In this document: piece by piece, positions 24,881-32,279 of the stretch
Layout: every line of letters starts with the position of its first letter
Numbering within the stretch: the stretch's first letter is position 1
Origin: Paenibacillus sp. A3
GTDB taxonomy: Bacteria; Bacillota; Bacilli; Paenibacillales; NBRC-103111
Assembly (NCBI RefSeq): GCF_001399685.1
Contig: NZ_JTHN01000138.1
Coordinates: forward strand, 1 to 54,903
Reading direction: 5' to 3'
Length of the DNA: 54,903 nucleotides
Made by a program: the position numbers and the translations under genes
The notes under the pieces: model-generated
Told to the model about the DNA's origin: nothing
The model's input: only the letters and a program-made list of their open reading frames with translations
Database searches by the model: none

Positions 24881-26614
24881 ATGAAGCATTATACATTTAG
24901 AAAAACGAGAATGATTTTGCTGCTTGCTGCCAGCGTATCGATGGTGTCGGCGTGCTCTAGCCAAGGGGGAGACAAGTCAGTGAGTTCTGCGACTCCTGTG
25001 GCATCCGGAGGTTCCGCCGTCACTGCGGCGCCAGAACCGCTAGGCAAATATGCGGAGCCTGTCGTTGTTACGGAAGTGCTTGGATTCAGCACGCCCGAAG
25101 ACCCTAGAACCACGAAGGGGATTACGCCTGATCAGAACAGTTATCTCAAAGACCTCAAGGATATGTTGAATATCGATGTGAAATATAAATGGACGGTGCC
25201 GAAAGATCAATATGAACAAAAGTTCTCGCTTGCGTTGGCATCGGGAGATTTGCCGGACATTATGGAGCTTAGTCCGAAGGATTATGAGAAGCTTCGGAAG
25301 CAAGATATGCTGGCGGATTTAACCGCAGCGTATGATAAATACGCCTCGCCGGATCTGAAGAAATATATGGAGTCCGATGGCGGGTTTGCGATGAAAACGG
25401 TAACCAGAGACGGCAAGCTGATGGCCATTCCAGATTTTACGGATCCGGCGCTTGGCACACAGTTGCTGTGGATTCGGAAAGATTGGCTCGATAACTTGAA
25501 CCTTCAAGTGCCGAAGACGATCGATGAGCTGGAAAAGGTTGCGACCGCTTTTGTGAATGACGATCCGGATCGGAACGGGAAGAAGGATACCTACGGCATC
25601 GCGCTGGAGAAGAAGCCTTTCTTCTGGGGATTTGATTTGCGCGGGTTCTTCAATGCCTATGGCGCTTATCCTTCGGTAGGAGACAATATTAACGCATGGA
25701 TTAAAGACAGCAGCGGCAAGCTTGTTCCCGGGTTGATTCAGCCTGAGATGAAGCCTGCGCTGGCGAAGCTCCAATCCTGGTATAAGAACGGTATTCTGGA
25801 CAAAGAGTTTGCGCTCAAAGACGAGAATAAAGTGGTAGAGGACATCACGGCCGGTAAAGTAGGGATCTCCTATGGGGAATGGTGGTATCCAAACTGGCCG
25901 CTCAATCTCAGTGTGGATAAAGACCCGAAAGCGAATTGGATCGCCGTTCAAATTCCTACGCTGGATGGACAGCCAGGGAAATCCATTGTTCCAAAACTGC
26001 GCAGCGAGAAAGTCTACGCCGTCAATAAAAAGTTGAAGAACCCCGAAGCAATCGTGAAAATGTTGAATTTCTACTTGGAAATGGGCAAGCCTCAATATAT
26101 GGATAAGAATAAACCGGAGAATGGGTACGTCTACAATTGGTTCATGCCAAGAATATCAAATCCGGCTCAAATTGAAACCATTTACACGGAAGTAAACAAA
26201 GCGCTGGCGGCCAAACAAACAAAAATTACGGTGAATAGTCCGGATTATAAAACGATACAGGATGTCCTGAAAGCGACATTGGATTTGCAGGCGAATGATA
26301 CCCAAACGGCATCGCGGGGCGTGAACTGGGGACTGTACTTTAGTCGTGCGGCGGAAGATGGCGGCTGGGGCCTGACGCGCAAGATTCGTGAGAAGGGCCA
26401 GTTTGTGGTGAATGAATTCTACGGAACACCGACCCCTACCATGGTTGAGAAAGGCGGTCAGCTTGATAAGCTGATGCTGGAGTCTTTTAACAAAATCATT
26501 CTTGGCGCACCTGTTGACGATTTCGATAAATTCGTAGCGAGCTGGAAAACGCTTGGCGGCGATAAAATAACTGAAGAAGTGAATGCATGGTACAACGAGC
26601 AAGCTGTGAAATAA
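24881..26614 (+). CDS. LplA-like extracellular solute-binding lipoprotein
   Basis: A 577-residue binding protein of the large oligosaccharide-binding class. The lipobox VSAC places the lipid on Cys25. The mature part has 'KFSLALASGDLPDIMEL' and 'LLWIRKDWLDNLNLQVPKTIDELEK', typical of LplA/LipO proteins, with a Ca-binding-like 'DDPDRNGKKDTYG' loop at ~227-240. The AGGGGGAAAG site lies upstream of ATG. With the two permeases after it, it imports a glycan fragment, presumably a product of the beta-helix enzyme. No ATPase gene is present; such systems use a shared MsmX-like ATPase. Confidence 0.9.
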   Translation: MKHYTFRKTRMILLLAASVSMVSACSSQGGDKSVSSATPVASGGSAVTAAPEPLGKYAEPVVVTEVLGFSTPEDPRTTKGITPDQNSYLKDLKDMLNIDVKYKWTVPKDQYEQKFSLALASGDLPDIMELSPKDYEKLRKQDMLADLTAAYDKYASPDLKKYMESDGGFAMKTVTRDGKLMAIPDFTDPALGTQLLWIRKDWLDNLNLQVPKTIDELEKVATAFVNDDPDRNGKKDTYGIALEKKPFFWGFDLRGFFNAYGAYPSVGDNINAWIKDSSGKLVPGLIQPEMKPALAKLQSWYKNGILDKEFALKDENKVVEDITAGKVGISYGEWWYPNWPLNLSVDKDPKANWIAVQIPTLDGQPGKSIVPKLRSEKVYAVNKKLKNPEAIVKMLNFYLEMGKPQYMDKNKPENGYVYNWFMPRISNPAQIETIYTEVNKALAAKQTKITVNSPDYKTIQDVLKATLDLQANDTQTASRGVNWGLYFSRAAEDGGWGLTRKIREKGQFVVNEFYGTPTPTMVEKGGQLDKLMLESFNKIILGAPVDDFDKFVASWKTLGGDKITEEVNAWYNEQAVK

Positions 26615-26628
26615 ATGAACGTATAGTG

Positions 26629-26664
26629 ACGAGGGGAGCGGGAGCCAGCGACTCCTCTCGTTTT
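26629..26664 (+). terminator. Attenuator hairpin between binding protein and permease genes
   Basis: ACGAGGGGAG...CTCCTCTCGT with TTTTG lies between the lipoprotein stop and the permease ribosome site. Such a hairpin usually lowers permease expression relative to the binding protein. Confidence 0.65.
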
Positions 26665-26694
26665 GTACCAATGTGTAAGGAGGTTCGTCCAACC

Positions 26695-27585
26695 ATGAGA
26701 ACTTTTCGCAAAGAGTATCCGCTGCATATCATGCTGATTCCAGGAGTGATTCTGACACTTATTTATTCGTATGGTCCAATGGCCGGACTCGTCATGGCTT
26801 TTCAAAATTTTGAGCCGCTGTCAGGCTTTTTTAAATCGGAGTGGGTGGGGTGGGGCAATTTTACGTATGTGTTTCATTTGCCGGATTTCAAACAAGTCTT
26901 CTGGAACACGATCCTGATCTCTATCTTCAAAATCGCGCTGTTCCTGCTTGTCCCGCTTATTCTCGCTTTATTGCTCAATGAGGTGACGAAGCGATGGTTC
27001 TCGCGGCTTGTGCAATCGACCATTTTCCTGCCATTCTTCTTGTCGTGGACGGTTCTTGGAGGGATTGTGATTGAAATCTTCTCATTGAATGGACCGGTAA
27101 ATAGCTTATTATCCTTTTTGGGACTTAAGGAAATCATGTTTATGCTGGATAACGGCTGGTTCCGCGGCATCATCATCGGTTCGGATGTCTGGAAAAGCAT
27201 GGGCTACAATATGATCGTTATGTTGGCCGCAATCACGGGAATTAACGGCACTTTGTATGAAGCTGCGGAAGTGGACGGCGCGGGCCGGTGGAAGCAGATG
27301 CTGCATATCACTTTGCCCGGTATGCTGCCGATGCTGATTTTGCTGGGCGTCCTGAGTCTGGGGAATATTCTCAACGCAGGCTTTGAGCAAATCCTGATCA
27401 TGTACAATCCGACGGTGTATGAAGGCGCGGACATTATCGACACGTTCGTCTACCGGCTCGGCTTGTTCAGTCAGCAATTCGGCCCCGCTGCGGCAGTCGG
27501 TCTATTTAAGTCCGTCATTTCCCTGGGTCTGGTCTCTATCGCCTACTATGCTGCGTACAAATATAACAATTATCGAATCTTCTAA
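26695..27585 (+). CDS. LplB-like sugar ABC transporter permease
   Basis: A 296-residue permease with six membrane helices and the EAA-type loop 'EAAEVDGAGRWKQMLHITLPG' around residue 190. The start 'RTFRKEYPLHIMLIPGVILTLIYSYGPMAG' region is typical of LplB/YtcP-type partners. The open frame extends back to 26587, but AAGGAGG at ~26676-26682 supports ATG 26695. It forms a channel with the next gene product. Confidence 0.92.
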   Translation: MRTFRKEYPLHIMLIPGVILTLIYSYGPMAGLVMAFQNFEPLSGFFKSEWVGWGNFTYVFHLPDFKQVFWNTILISIFKIALFLLVPLILALLLNEVTKRWFSRLVQSTIFLPFFLSWTVLGGIVIEIFSLNGPVNSLLSFLGLKEIMFMLDNGWFRGIIIGSDVWKSMGYNMIVMLAAITGINGTLYEAAEVDGAGRWKQMLHITLPGMLPMLILLGVLSLGNILNAGFEQILIMYNPTVYEGADIIDTFVYRLGLFSQQFGPAAAVGLFKSVISLGLVSIAYYAAYKYNNYRIF

Positions 27586-27597
27586 GGAGGGAGTGAC

Positions 27598-28488
27598 GTG
27601 ATCCATAAATCTTCGGCAAGCAGACAGATGTTTGTGTTGTTGAACACGATCTTTTTGACCTTGATTACCGTACTGGCCATTATTCCATTTGTTCATTTGC
27701 TGGCCATCTCGCTTAGCTCCAATACAGCCGCAATGGCCGGCGAAGTGAAGCTGTGGCCTGTTGGCTTCTCCCTGGATGCTTATATTTATCTGGGGGAAAA
27801 GGTAGAGTTCCTGCGCTCCTTGTGGGTTTCTCTGAAGCGGGTCGTTCTCGGCACAGCCGTCAATATGTTTCTTATCTTTATTACAGCATTCCCTTTAGCC
27901 AAGTCTAATGACAAGTTCAAGTACAGAACGGTCTATGTTTGGTTTTTTGCGGTTACCATGTTCTTCAGCGGCGGCTTGATTCCAACCTACATGATTGTGA
28001 AAAATACCGGATTAATCGATTCGATCTGGGCGTTGATCTTGCCTGGCGCATTGAATGTGTGGAACATGGTGCTCATGCTCAACTTTTTCCGGGCCATCCC
28101 CAAAGAGTTGGACGAGGCGGCCACCATCGATGGGGCGGGTCATTGGCGGGTCCTTTGGCAAGTCTATTTACCCGTATCGCTTCCGTCGATCGCGACAATC
28201 GGTTTGTTCACGGTTATCGGTCACTGGAATGTCTGGTTCGACGGCATCTTGTATATGAATTCACCCGAACATTATCCGCTGCAGACGTACTTGTCTACGC
28301 TCATAACGGCTATCAACTCACAGATGAGTTCAATGTCGCTTGACCAGTTGAAGGCTTTGGAGAATTTAAGCGAGAAAACGCTCCGGACCGCGCAGATATT
28401 CATGGGGGCGCTGCCAATTATGCTCGTCTATCCGTTCCTGCAGAAATATTTCGTCAAAGGGATGACCGTAGGCAGCGTGAAGGAATGA
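27598..28488 (+). CDS. LplC-like sugar ABC transporter permease
   Basis: A 296-residue permease with an EAA loop 'DEAATIDGAGHWRVLWQVYLPV' and the usual ending 'YPFLQKYFVKGMTVGSVKE'. It starts at GTG 27598 after AAGGAGGGAG, 12 bases behind the first permease gene. Together with it and the lipoprotein it makes an importer that lacks its own ATPase. Confidence 0.92.
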   Translation: MIHKSSASRQMFVLLNTIFLTLITVLAIIPFVHLLAISLSSNTAAMAGEVKLWPVGFSLDAYIYLGEKVEFLRSLWVSLKRVVLGTAVNMFLIFITAFPLAKSNDKFKYRTVYVWFFAVTMFFSGGLIPTYMIVKNTGLIDSIWALILPGALNVWNMVLMLNFFRAIPKELDEAATIDGAGHWRVLWQVYLPVSLPSIATIGLFTVIGHWNVWFDGILYMNSPEHYPLQTYLSTLITAINSQMSSMSLDQLKALENLSEKTLRTAQIFMGALPIMLVYPFLQKYFVKGMTVGSVKE

Positions 28489-28516
28489 ACGATCAGCATA
28501 CAGGGAGATGGAAATC

Positions 28517-29779
28517 ATGATGAAGCAAGTAACTGTGGTATTGGTTGGGGCGGGACTTCGGGGCGTGAATTATTCGGAATATGCGAAGCAGTATCCGGAT
28601 GAGATGCAAATCGTCGCCGTAGCAGAGCCGAACAGGGAGCGGAGAGAGCATTTCCAAGCGAGACATGGGCTTCCTGACGACAAGTGCTTTACCCATTGGG
28701 ACGAACTCTTTGCACAGCCGAAGATGGCGGATGCGGTCTTCATCTGCACCCAGGATCAGCAGCATTTTGAACCGACGATGAAAGCGCTGGATGCGGGGTA
28801 TCATGTGCTGCTGGAGAAGCCGATGTCCCCTGATGCGAAGGAATGCGTGGCGATGGGAGCGCGAGCTGCGCAGCTTGACTGTGTGTTCTCGATATGCCAT
28901 GTTCTGAGGTTTACGAATTTCTTCGCTACGATCAAGGAATTGCTGGAAGGAGGGGCCATTGGCCAATTGATGTCGATCACGCACAATGAGAACGTCGGAT
29001 ACTGGCATCAAGCCCACAGCTTCGTTCGGGGCAACTGGCGCAGGAAGGACGAATCGAGCCCGATGATCTTGGCGAAGTCCTGCCATGACCTTGATATCCT
29101 GCTCTGGCTGGCCGGATCGGATTGCGTAAGCATTTCGTCATTCGGCTCCTTGTCCCACTTTACTTCTGCACAAGCGCCGGAGGGAGCGCCCCTTCGCTGC
29201 CTGGACGGCTGCCCCGTCGCAGAAGAATGCCTTTACTACGCACCGAAACAGTATTTGACCGAAAATACGGACTGGCCAACTTCGGCGATCAGCGATGATT
29301 GGAGCTATGAAGGTCGAATCAAGGCGCTGCAGGAAGGACCGTATGGCCGATGCGTCTACCATTGCGACAACGATGTCGTCGACCATCAAGTGGTGAATAT
29401 GGCATTCGCGAACGGCGTTATTGCAGCTTTCCATATGAGTGCCTTTACGAAGGAAATTAGCCGGACGATCAAGCTGATGGGAACGACGGGCGAGATTCGC
29501 GGCGCGATGGAGAAGAACGAGATCGAAATTCTCCGTTTCGGCAGCGACAAGGCGGAGCGAATCGATTTGGCCGATGCGGGCGGACATATCGGACACGGCG
29601 GCGGAGATTACGGCTTGGTCCGGGATTTCCTCCGGCTCTTGCGCGAAGGAGGCGGCAGCAAAGGGCTGACATCAGCGCATCGTTCCGTGCAAAGCCATAT
29701 GATGGCGTTCGCGGCGGAACAAGCCCGAGTGGAACAGAGTGTGGTTCGTATGCAGGATTTTGTTGAGCGCTTGTTATAA
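28517..29779 (+). CDS. Gfo/Idh/MocA family oxidoreductase
   Basis: A 420-residue NAD(P)-dependent dehydrogenase: Rossmann start 'VVLVGAGLRGVNYSEYA', the family's 'EKP' signature in 'HVLLEKPMSPD' and a C-terminal alpha/beta substrate domain. A Cys-containing insertion 'RCLDGCPVAEECLYYAP' around residue 225-240 resembles the Cys cluster seen in some members. AGGGAG at 28502-28507 supports ATG 28517 over the in-frame ATG 28508. As last gene of the transport operon it likely oxidises or epimerises the imported sugar. Confidence 0.9.
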   Translation: MMKQVTVVLVGAGLRGVNYSEYAKQYPDEMQIVAVAEPNRERREHFQARHGLPDDKCFTHWDELFAQPKMADAVFICTQDQQHFEPTMKALDAGYHVLLEKPMSPDAKECVAMGARAAQLDCVFSICHVLRFTNFFATIKELLEGGAIGQLMSITHNENVGYWHQAHSFVRGNWRRKDESSPMILAKSCHDLDILLWLAGSDCVSISSFGSLSHFTSAQAPEGAPLRCLDGCPVAEECLYYAPKQYLTENTDWPTSAISDDWSYEGRIKALQEGPYGRCVYHCDNDVVDHQVVNMAFANGVIAAFHMSAFTKEISRTIKLMGTTGEIRGAMEKNEIEILRFGSDKAERIDLADAGGHIGHGGGDYGLVRDFLRLLREGGGSKGLTSAHRSVQSHMMAFAAEQARVEQSVVRMQDFVERLL

Positions 29780-29787
29780 TCGACTGT

Positions 29788-29833
29788 AACCCGTAAGATG
29801 GATACTTAAAAAAAGTGCCACTTACGGGTTTTT
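29788..29833 (+). terminator. Terminator of the glycan transport operon
   Basis: AACCCGTAAG (29788-29797) pairs with CTTACGGGTT (29821-29830) followed by TTTG. Confidence 0.85.
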
Positions 29834-30045
29834 GTGCTTTAATCATACTATCCAGGGGTACCGCCAGCAAAACGCAGATTTACAACGTTAAGGACTTCTG
29901 GACAAAAAAAAAACGCCGGTTTTCACCACGTTAAGGGTGTAACCGGCTTTATGCTATCCTTGGTTCAGCGGACGCGATGATTCTAAGGTGGTTACTCCTT
30001 TGGAATCGAAGCGACCGTATAGCCAGCGGTATCCACTGGCACAAG
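29834..30045. other. Non-coding junction with a hairpin and a flanking repeat
   Basis: GGGGTACCGCCAGCAAAACG (29855-29874) is an imperfect direct repeat of GGGTTACCGCCGACAAAACG (30710-30729) on the far side of the GNAT gene. GCCGGTT...AACCGGC around 29911-29948 forms a stem with AAAAAAAAAA before it and TTT after it. No gene seen. Confidence 0.5.
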
Positions 30046-30089
30046 CGGCTCGCCAAGGCCGACGGCCGATCGGTGGCCTAGGCGAGCCG
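30046..30089 (-). terminator. GC-rich terminator-like hairpin after the GNAT gene
   Basis: CGGCTCGCC-aaGGCC...GGCC-ta-GGCGAGCCG is a long GC-rich stem without T-run, unlike the other terminators here. It appears to have arrived together with the GNAT gene. Confidence 0.6.
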
Positions 30090-30109
30090 TCGCGCTGTCG
30101 GGCATGAGC

Positions 30110-30667
30110 TCATTCGGCCGGCGTGCCCGGATACCATACACCGAGCCACTGTTCGGCGCCGTAGTCCTCGAACCGCTCCACCTCGGTGAACCCCAGCTTC
30201 GCCGCGACGCGCATCGAGGCCTCGTTGGCGGTCTGGGTGGAGAGCACCACCGGCTCGCCGGGATGCGCGTCGGCGAACCAGTCGAGCACCGCTGCGCACG
30301 CCTCGGTGGCGTACCCGCGTCCCCACGCCTGCGGCAGGAACATGTAGCCGAGTCCGGGCTCCCCGCCCTCTGGACGGATGTGACCCTTACGCTCCGGGTC
30401 GCGCCGATCGAGCGTGATCATGCCGATCGTTGTTCCGTTGAGCTCGACCACGAAGAAGCCGAAGCGCTGCCCGGGCACCTCGGGCAGCGCGCGCTCGAGC
30501 TCGTCACGCGGTCTGGAGCCGCCGACGTAGGTGCCCACCTCTGGTGAGGCGAACAGGTCGATCAGCGCCGCACGGTCCCGGGCCTCGGACTGGCGGAGCA
30601 CGAGCCGCTCGGTCATGATCGGGGCAGGTGGCCAGGCGACGGGGCGCACTGTGATTTCATCCGACAT
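30110..30667 (-). CDS. GNAT N-acetyltransferase of actinobacterial character
   Basis: A 185-residue RimJ/RimL-like GNAT: N-terminal 'TERLVLRQSEARDRAALIDLFA', the acetyl-CoA loop region 'WGRGYATEACAAVLDWF' (residues ~115-131) and the 'NEASMRVAAKLGF' helix. Its third-codon positions are nearly all G or C, unlike every neighbour, so recent transfer from a high-GC actinobacterium is likely. The leader with GAAGGGAG is AT-rich and host-like. Such proteins acetylate amino groups of ribosomal proteins, antibiotics or small metabolites; the substrate is not evident. Confidence 0.88.
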   Translation of the reverse strand: MSDEITVRPVAWPPAPIMTERLVLRQSEARDRAALIDLFASPEVGTYVGGSRPRDELERALPEVPGQRFGFFVVELNGTTIGMITLDRRDPERKGHIRPEGGEPGLGYMFLPQAWGRGYATEACAAVLDWFADAHPGEPVVLSTQTANEASMRVAAKLGFTEVERFEDYGAEQWLGVWYPGTPAE

Positions 30668-30742
30668 AGTGTAATCTCCCTTCTCTATTTAATTCTGTTT
30701 GTCAATATTGGGTTACCGCCGACAAAACGTGGAAAACGTACG

Positions 30743-30946
30743 CTATGCAATTCGTTGCATAAAAAGCGAGCTCTCCCTTTCTCTACAAGGGGATCGCTTT
30801 TCGTAAATCACAGCTGAGCAAAGTTCAACTAACGTCCCCGTTAGTTGAACATTCAGTTGTAAAGCATAAGCTCGCAATGTATTCGGGCTAAATCCTTGGA
30901 TTCGTTTGTCTGCCTCATAATGATTCCAAAGTTCACTTAAAATCAT
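30743..30946 (-). pseudogene. 5' fragment of a tyrosine-type integrase, cut at a palindrome
   Basis: After a TAGGAGG site, ATG 30946 opens 'MILSELWNHYEADKRIQGF' and 'SPNTLRAYALQLN', the SAM-like core-binding N-terminus of a tyrosine recombinase. Homology stops exactly where the perfect palindrome 30823-30850 begins, which is translated as VQLTGTLVEL. The rest is unrelated and the catalytic domain is absent. An imperfect copy of the palindrome lies upstream of it at 31014-31040. Confidence 0.75.
30823..30850. repeat. Perfect palindrome at the integrase break point
   Basis: GTTCAACTAACG-tccc-CGTTAGTTGAAC, 12-base arms. A degenerate version (TTCAACTAGAG...CGTTAGTGGAC) lies at 31014-31040, so two copies flank the integrase fragment. 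Confidence 0.8.
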
Positions 30947-31013
30947 AGTAAAACCTCCTATTAGAGCAATTAATTCTAGTTTGCTACTAATAAGAGGTTT
31001 TAGACTGGGTCTA

Positions 31014-31040
31014 TTCAACTAGAGTTTCCCGTTAGTGGAC
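31014..31040. repeat. Degenerate copy of the palindrome
   Basis: TTCAACTAGAGTTTCCCGTTAGTGGAC matches the arms of the perfect palindrome at 30823-30850 with several changes. Confidence 0.55.
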
Positions 31041-31069
31041 CAAGCTCTTAGACCCTCAGAAAGGGGGAG

Positions 31070-31648
31070 TTATTTTTGTAAGCTCCATGAATGAATGACT
31101 GTATAGTTCTTTTTTAATTGGCTATACCTTATGACATTCTTATTCTTCAGTTCATTAAATAACTGATAGTAATCCTGCTCCAAGGTTTCCCAATCACTAT
31201 ATTTTCCATTTCCGTCCAATTGGCCGGTTAGAGAGCTTGAATTCGTTTCGTTAAATAGGGTTCCATTGGACGTTTGCCAATCGGGAATTTTATCTTTCCA
31301 CTCCGCATATATAGAACCTCTCCACTTGTCCCCTAAAGCTGACACCAATAAGTTTTTATTAACTTGATTAGCTCCCCTGAACATTTCTAGACTAGGATGA
31401 TTATTATCAATGAAGAAATTACCGCAATTGGAACACTGATAAACCGTTTTAAAAAGTGTGCTTATTAATGATCGGATTCTCATTGCAGCTTCTTCTTTAT
31501 CTGTAGATGACGGTCCCGATTTCTCAATAGCATCGTCAATCTCGTCCAGGAGATCAAACTGATCTTGGTCTGACAGTAAATATCCCTTATAGGATAAATA
31601 ATCAGTCGTATCGTGTATTCTTTGTCCACACTCACATCTAAAATTCAT
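31070..31648 (-). CDS. Uncharacterised protein with two cysteine pairs (possible zinc ribbon)
   Basis: A 192-residue protein. Cysteines C5-E-C7 near the N-terminus and C-S-N-C-G at about residues 71-74 could form a zinc-binding site; the rest is acidic and helical, without membrane segments. I recognise no family. AGGTGA precedes the start. It lies in an island of recombinase remnants and may be mobile cargo. Confidence 0.65.
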   Translation of the reverse strand: MNFRCECGQRIHDTTDYLSYKGYLLSDQDQFDLLDEIDDAIEKSGPSSTDKEEAAMRIRSLISTLFKTVYQCSNCGNFFIDNNHPSLEMFRGANQVNKNLLVSALGDKWRGSIYAEWKDKIPDWQTSNGTLFNETNSSSLTGQLDGNGKYSDWETLEQDYYQLFNELKNKNVIRYSQLKKNYTVIHSWSLQK

Positions 31649-31768
31649 TCGTTCACCTCAGGCCGACTGCCACTTATATTAGGGCTGCTAATTACAACGT
31701 ATACTTCAATATAAATACTACCACATATTGGGGTTATCCTGCCAGTTAGTTTAATACCTGCCGCCAAT

Positions 31769-31936
31769 CTAAAACTTTATTTTCCGGTCTACAACAATAT
31801 CTGCATTTAACTCTCGGGTAATATACTTCCATTCCTGAATGATACCGTCGTAATCCCGACCTAATCGGTCTAGTGCATCAAGATATAGTTCTGGATTTTG
31901 ATCCTTGGCTGAAACGCGAGCGTACCCTAGTTTCAA
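31769..31936 (-). pseudogene. Internally deleted serine recombinase (resolvase)
   Basis: From a TTG with AGGAAGGAG upstream the frame reads 'LKLGYARVSAKDQNPELYLDAL', the catalytic-Ser N-terminus of Tn3-type resolvases. It then jumps to 'DRLGRDYDGIIQEWKYITRE', which normally lies ~45 residues later, and ends at a stop shortly after. The middle of the catalytic domain and the DNA-binding domain are missing. The reading frame across the deletion is intact, which hides the damage. Confidence 0.8.
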
Positions 31937-31945
31937 AAACGTCAA

Positions 31946-32279
31946 CTCCTTCCTGTATTTTTTATGTCAAAAAGTATATCAGTTAATTGAAATATTGCGA
32001 AATCAAAAAATATCTTTATGACATACAGAATGCTACCTGTATTCCAACGTTTCAAAAAGCATGCTTTTTGACAGAACTTCACATGTGATCTTCCTCAATT
32101 CCGTTTTATTAGTTAATTTTACAAAAAATTCATTTATCAAAAAACTTTGCACGTTGTTAAAAATTTACCGTAATGTAATTAAGAGTATTTCGCATACCAT
32201 TGAAAAGTGGGGCGATCTTCATGAATCTATAGAGGAAACCATTCCCACATGTTAACAACTTCTAAAAGGAGGAAGGTTT
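31946..32279. other. AT-rich intergenic region before the M6 protease
   Basis: Holds the palindrome CAAAAAGCATGCTTTTTG (32052-32069) and a 64-codon frame (32061-32255) with poor composition that I do not accept as a gene. The protease ribosome site AAAAGGAGGAAGG ends it. No clear promoter seen. Confidence 0.45.

Noticed and set aside
29855..30729. Integron-like attC sites around the GNAT gene
   Set aside because: GTTAAGG motifs are present but do not fit the GTTRRRY core with paired inverse boxes, and no integron integrase is visible.
32061..32255. 64-codon ORF before the M6 protease
   Set aside because: Low-complexity AT-rich frame, no ribosome site, overlaps a palindrome.
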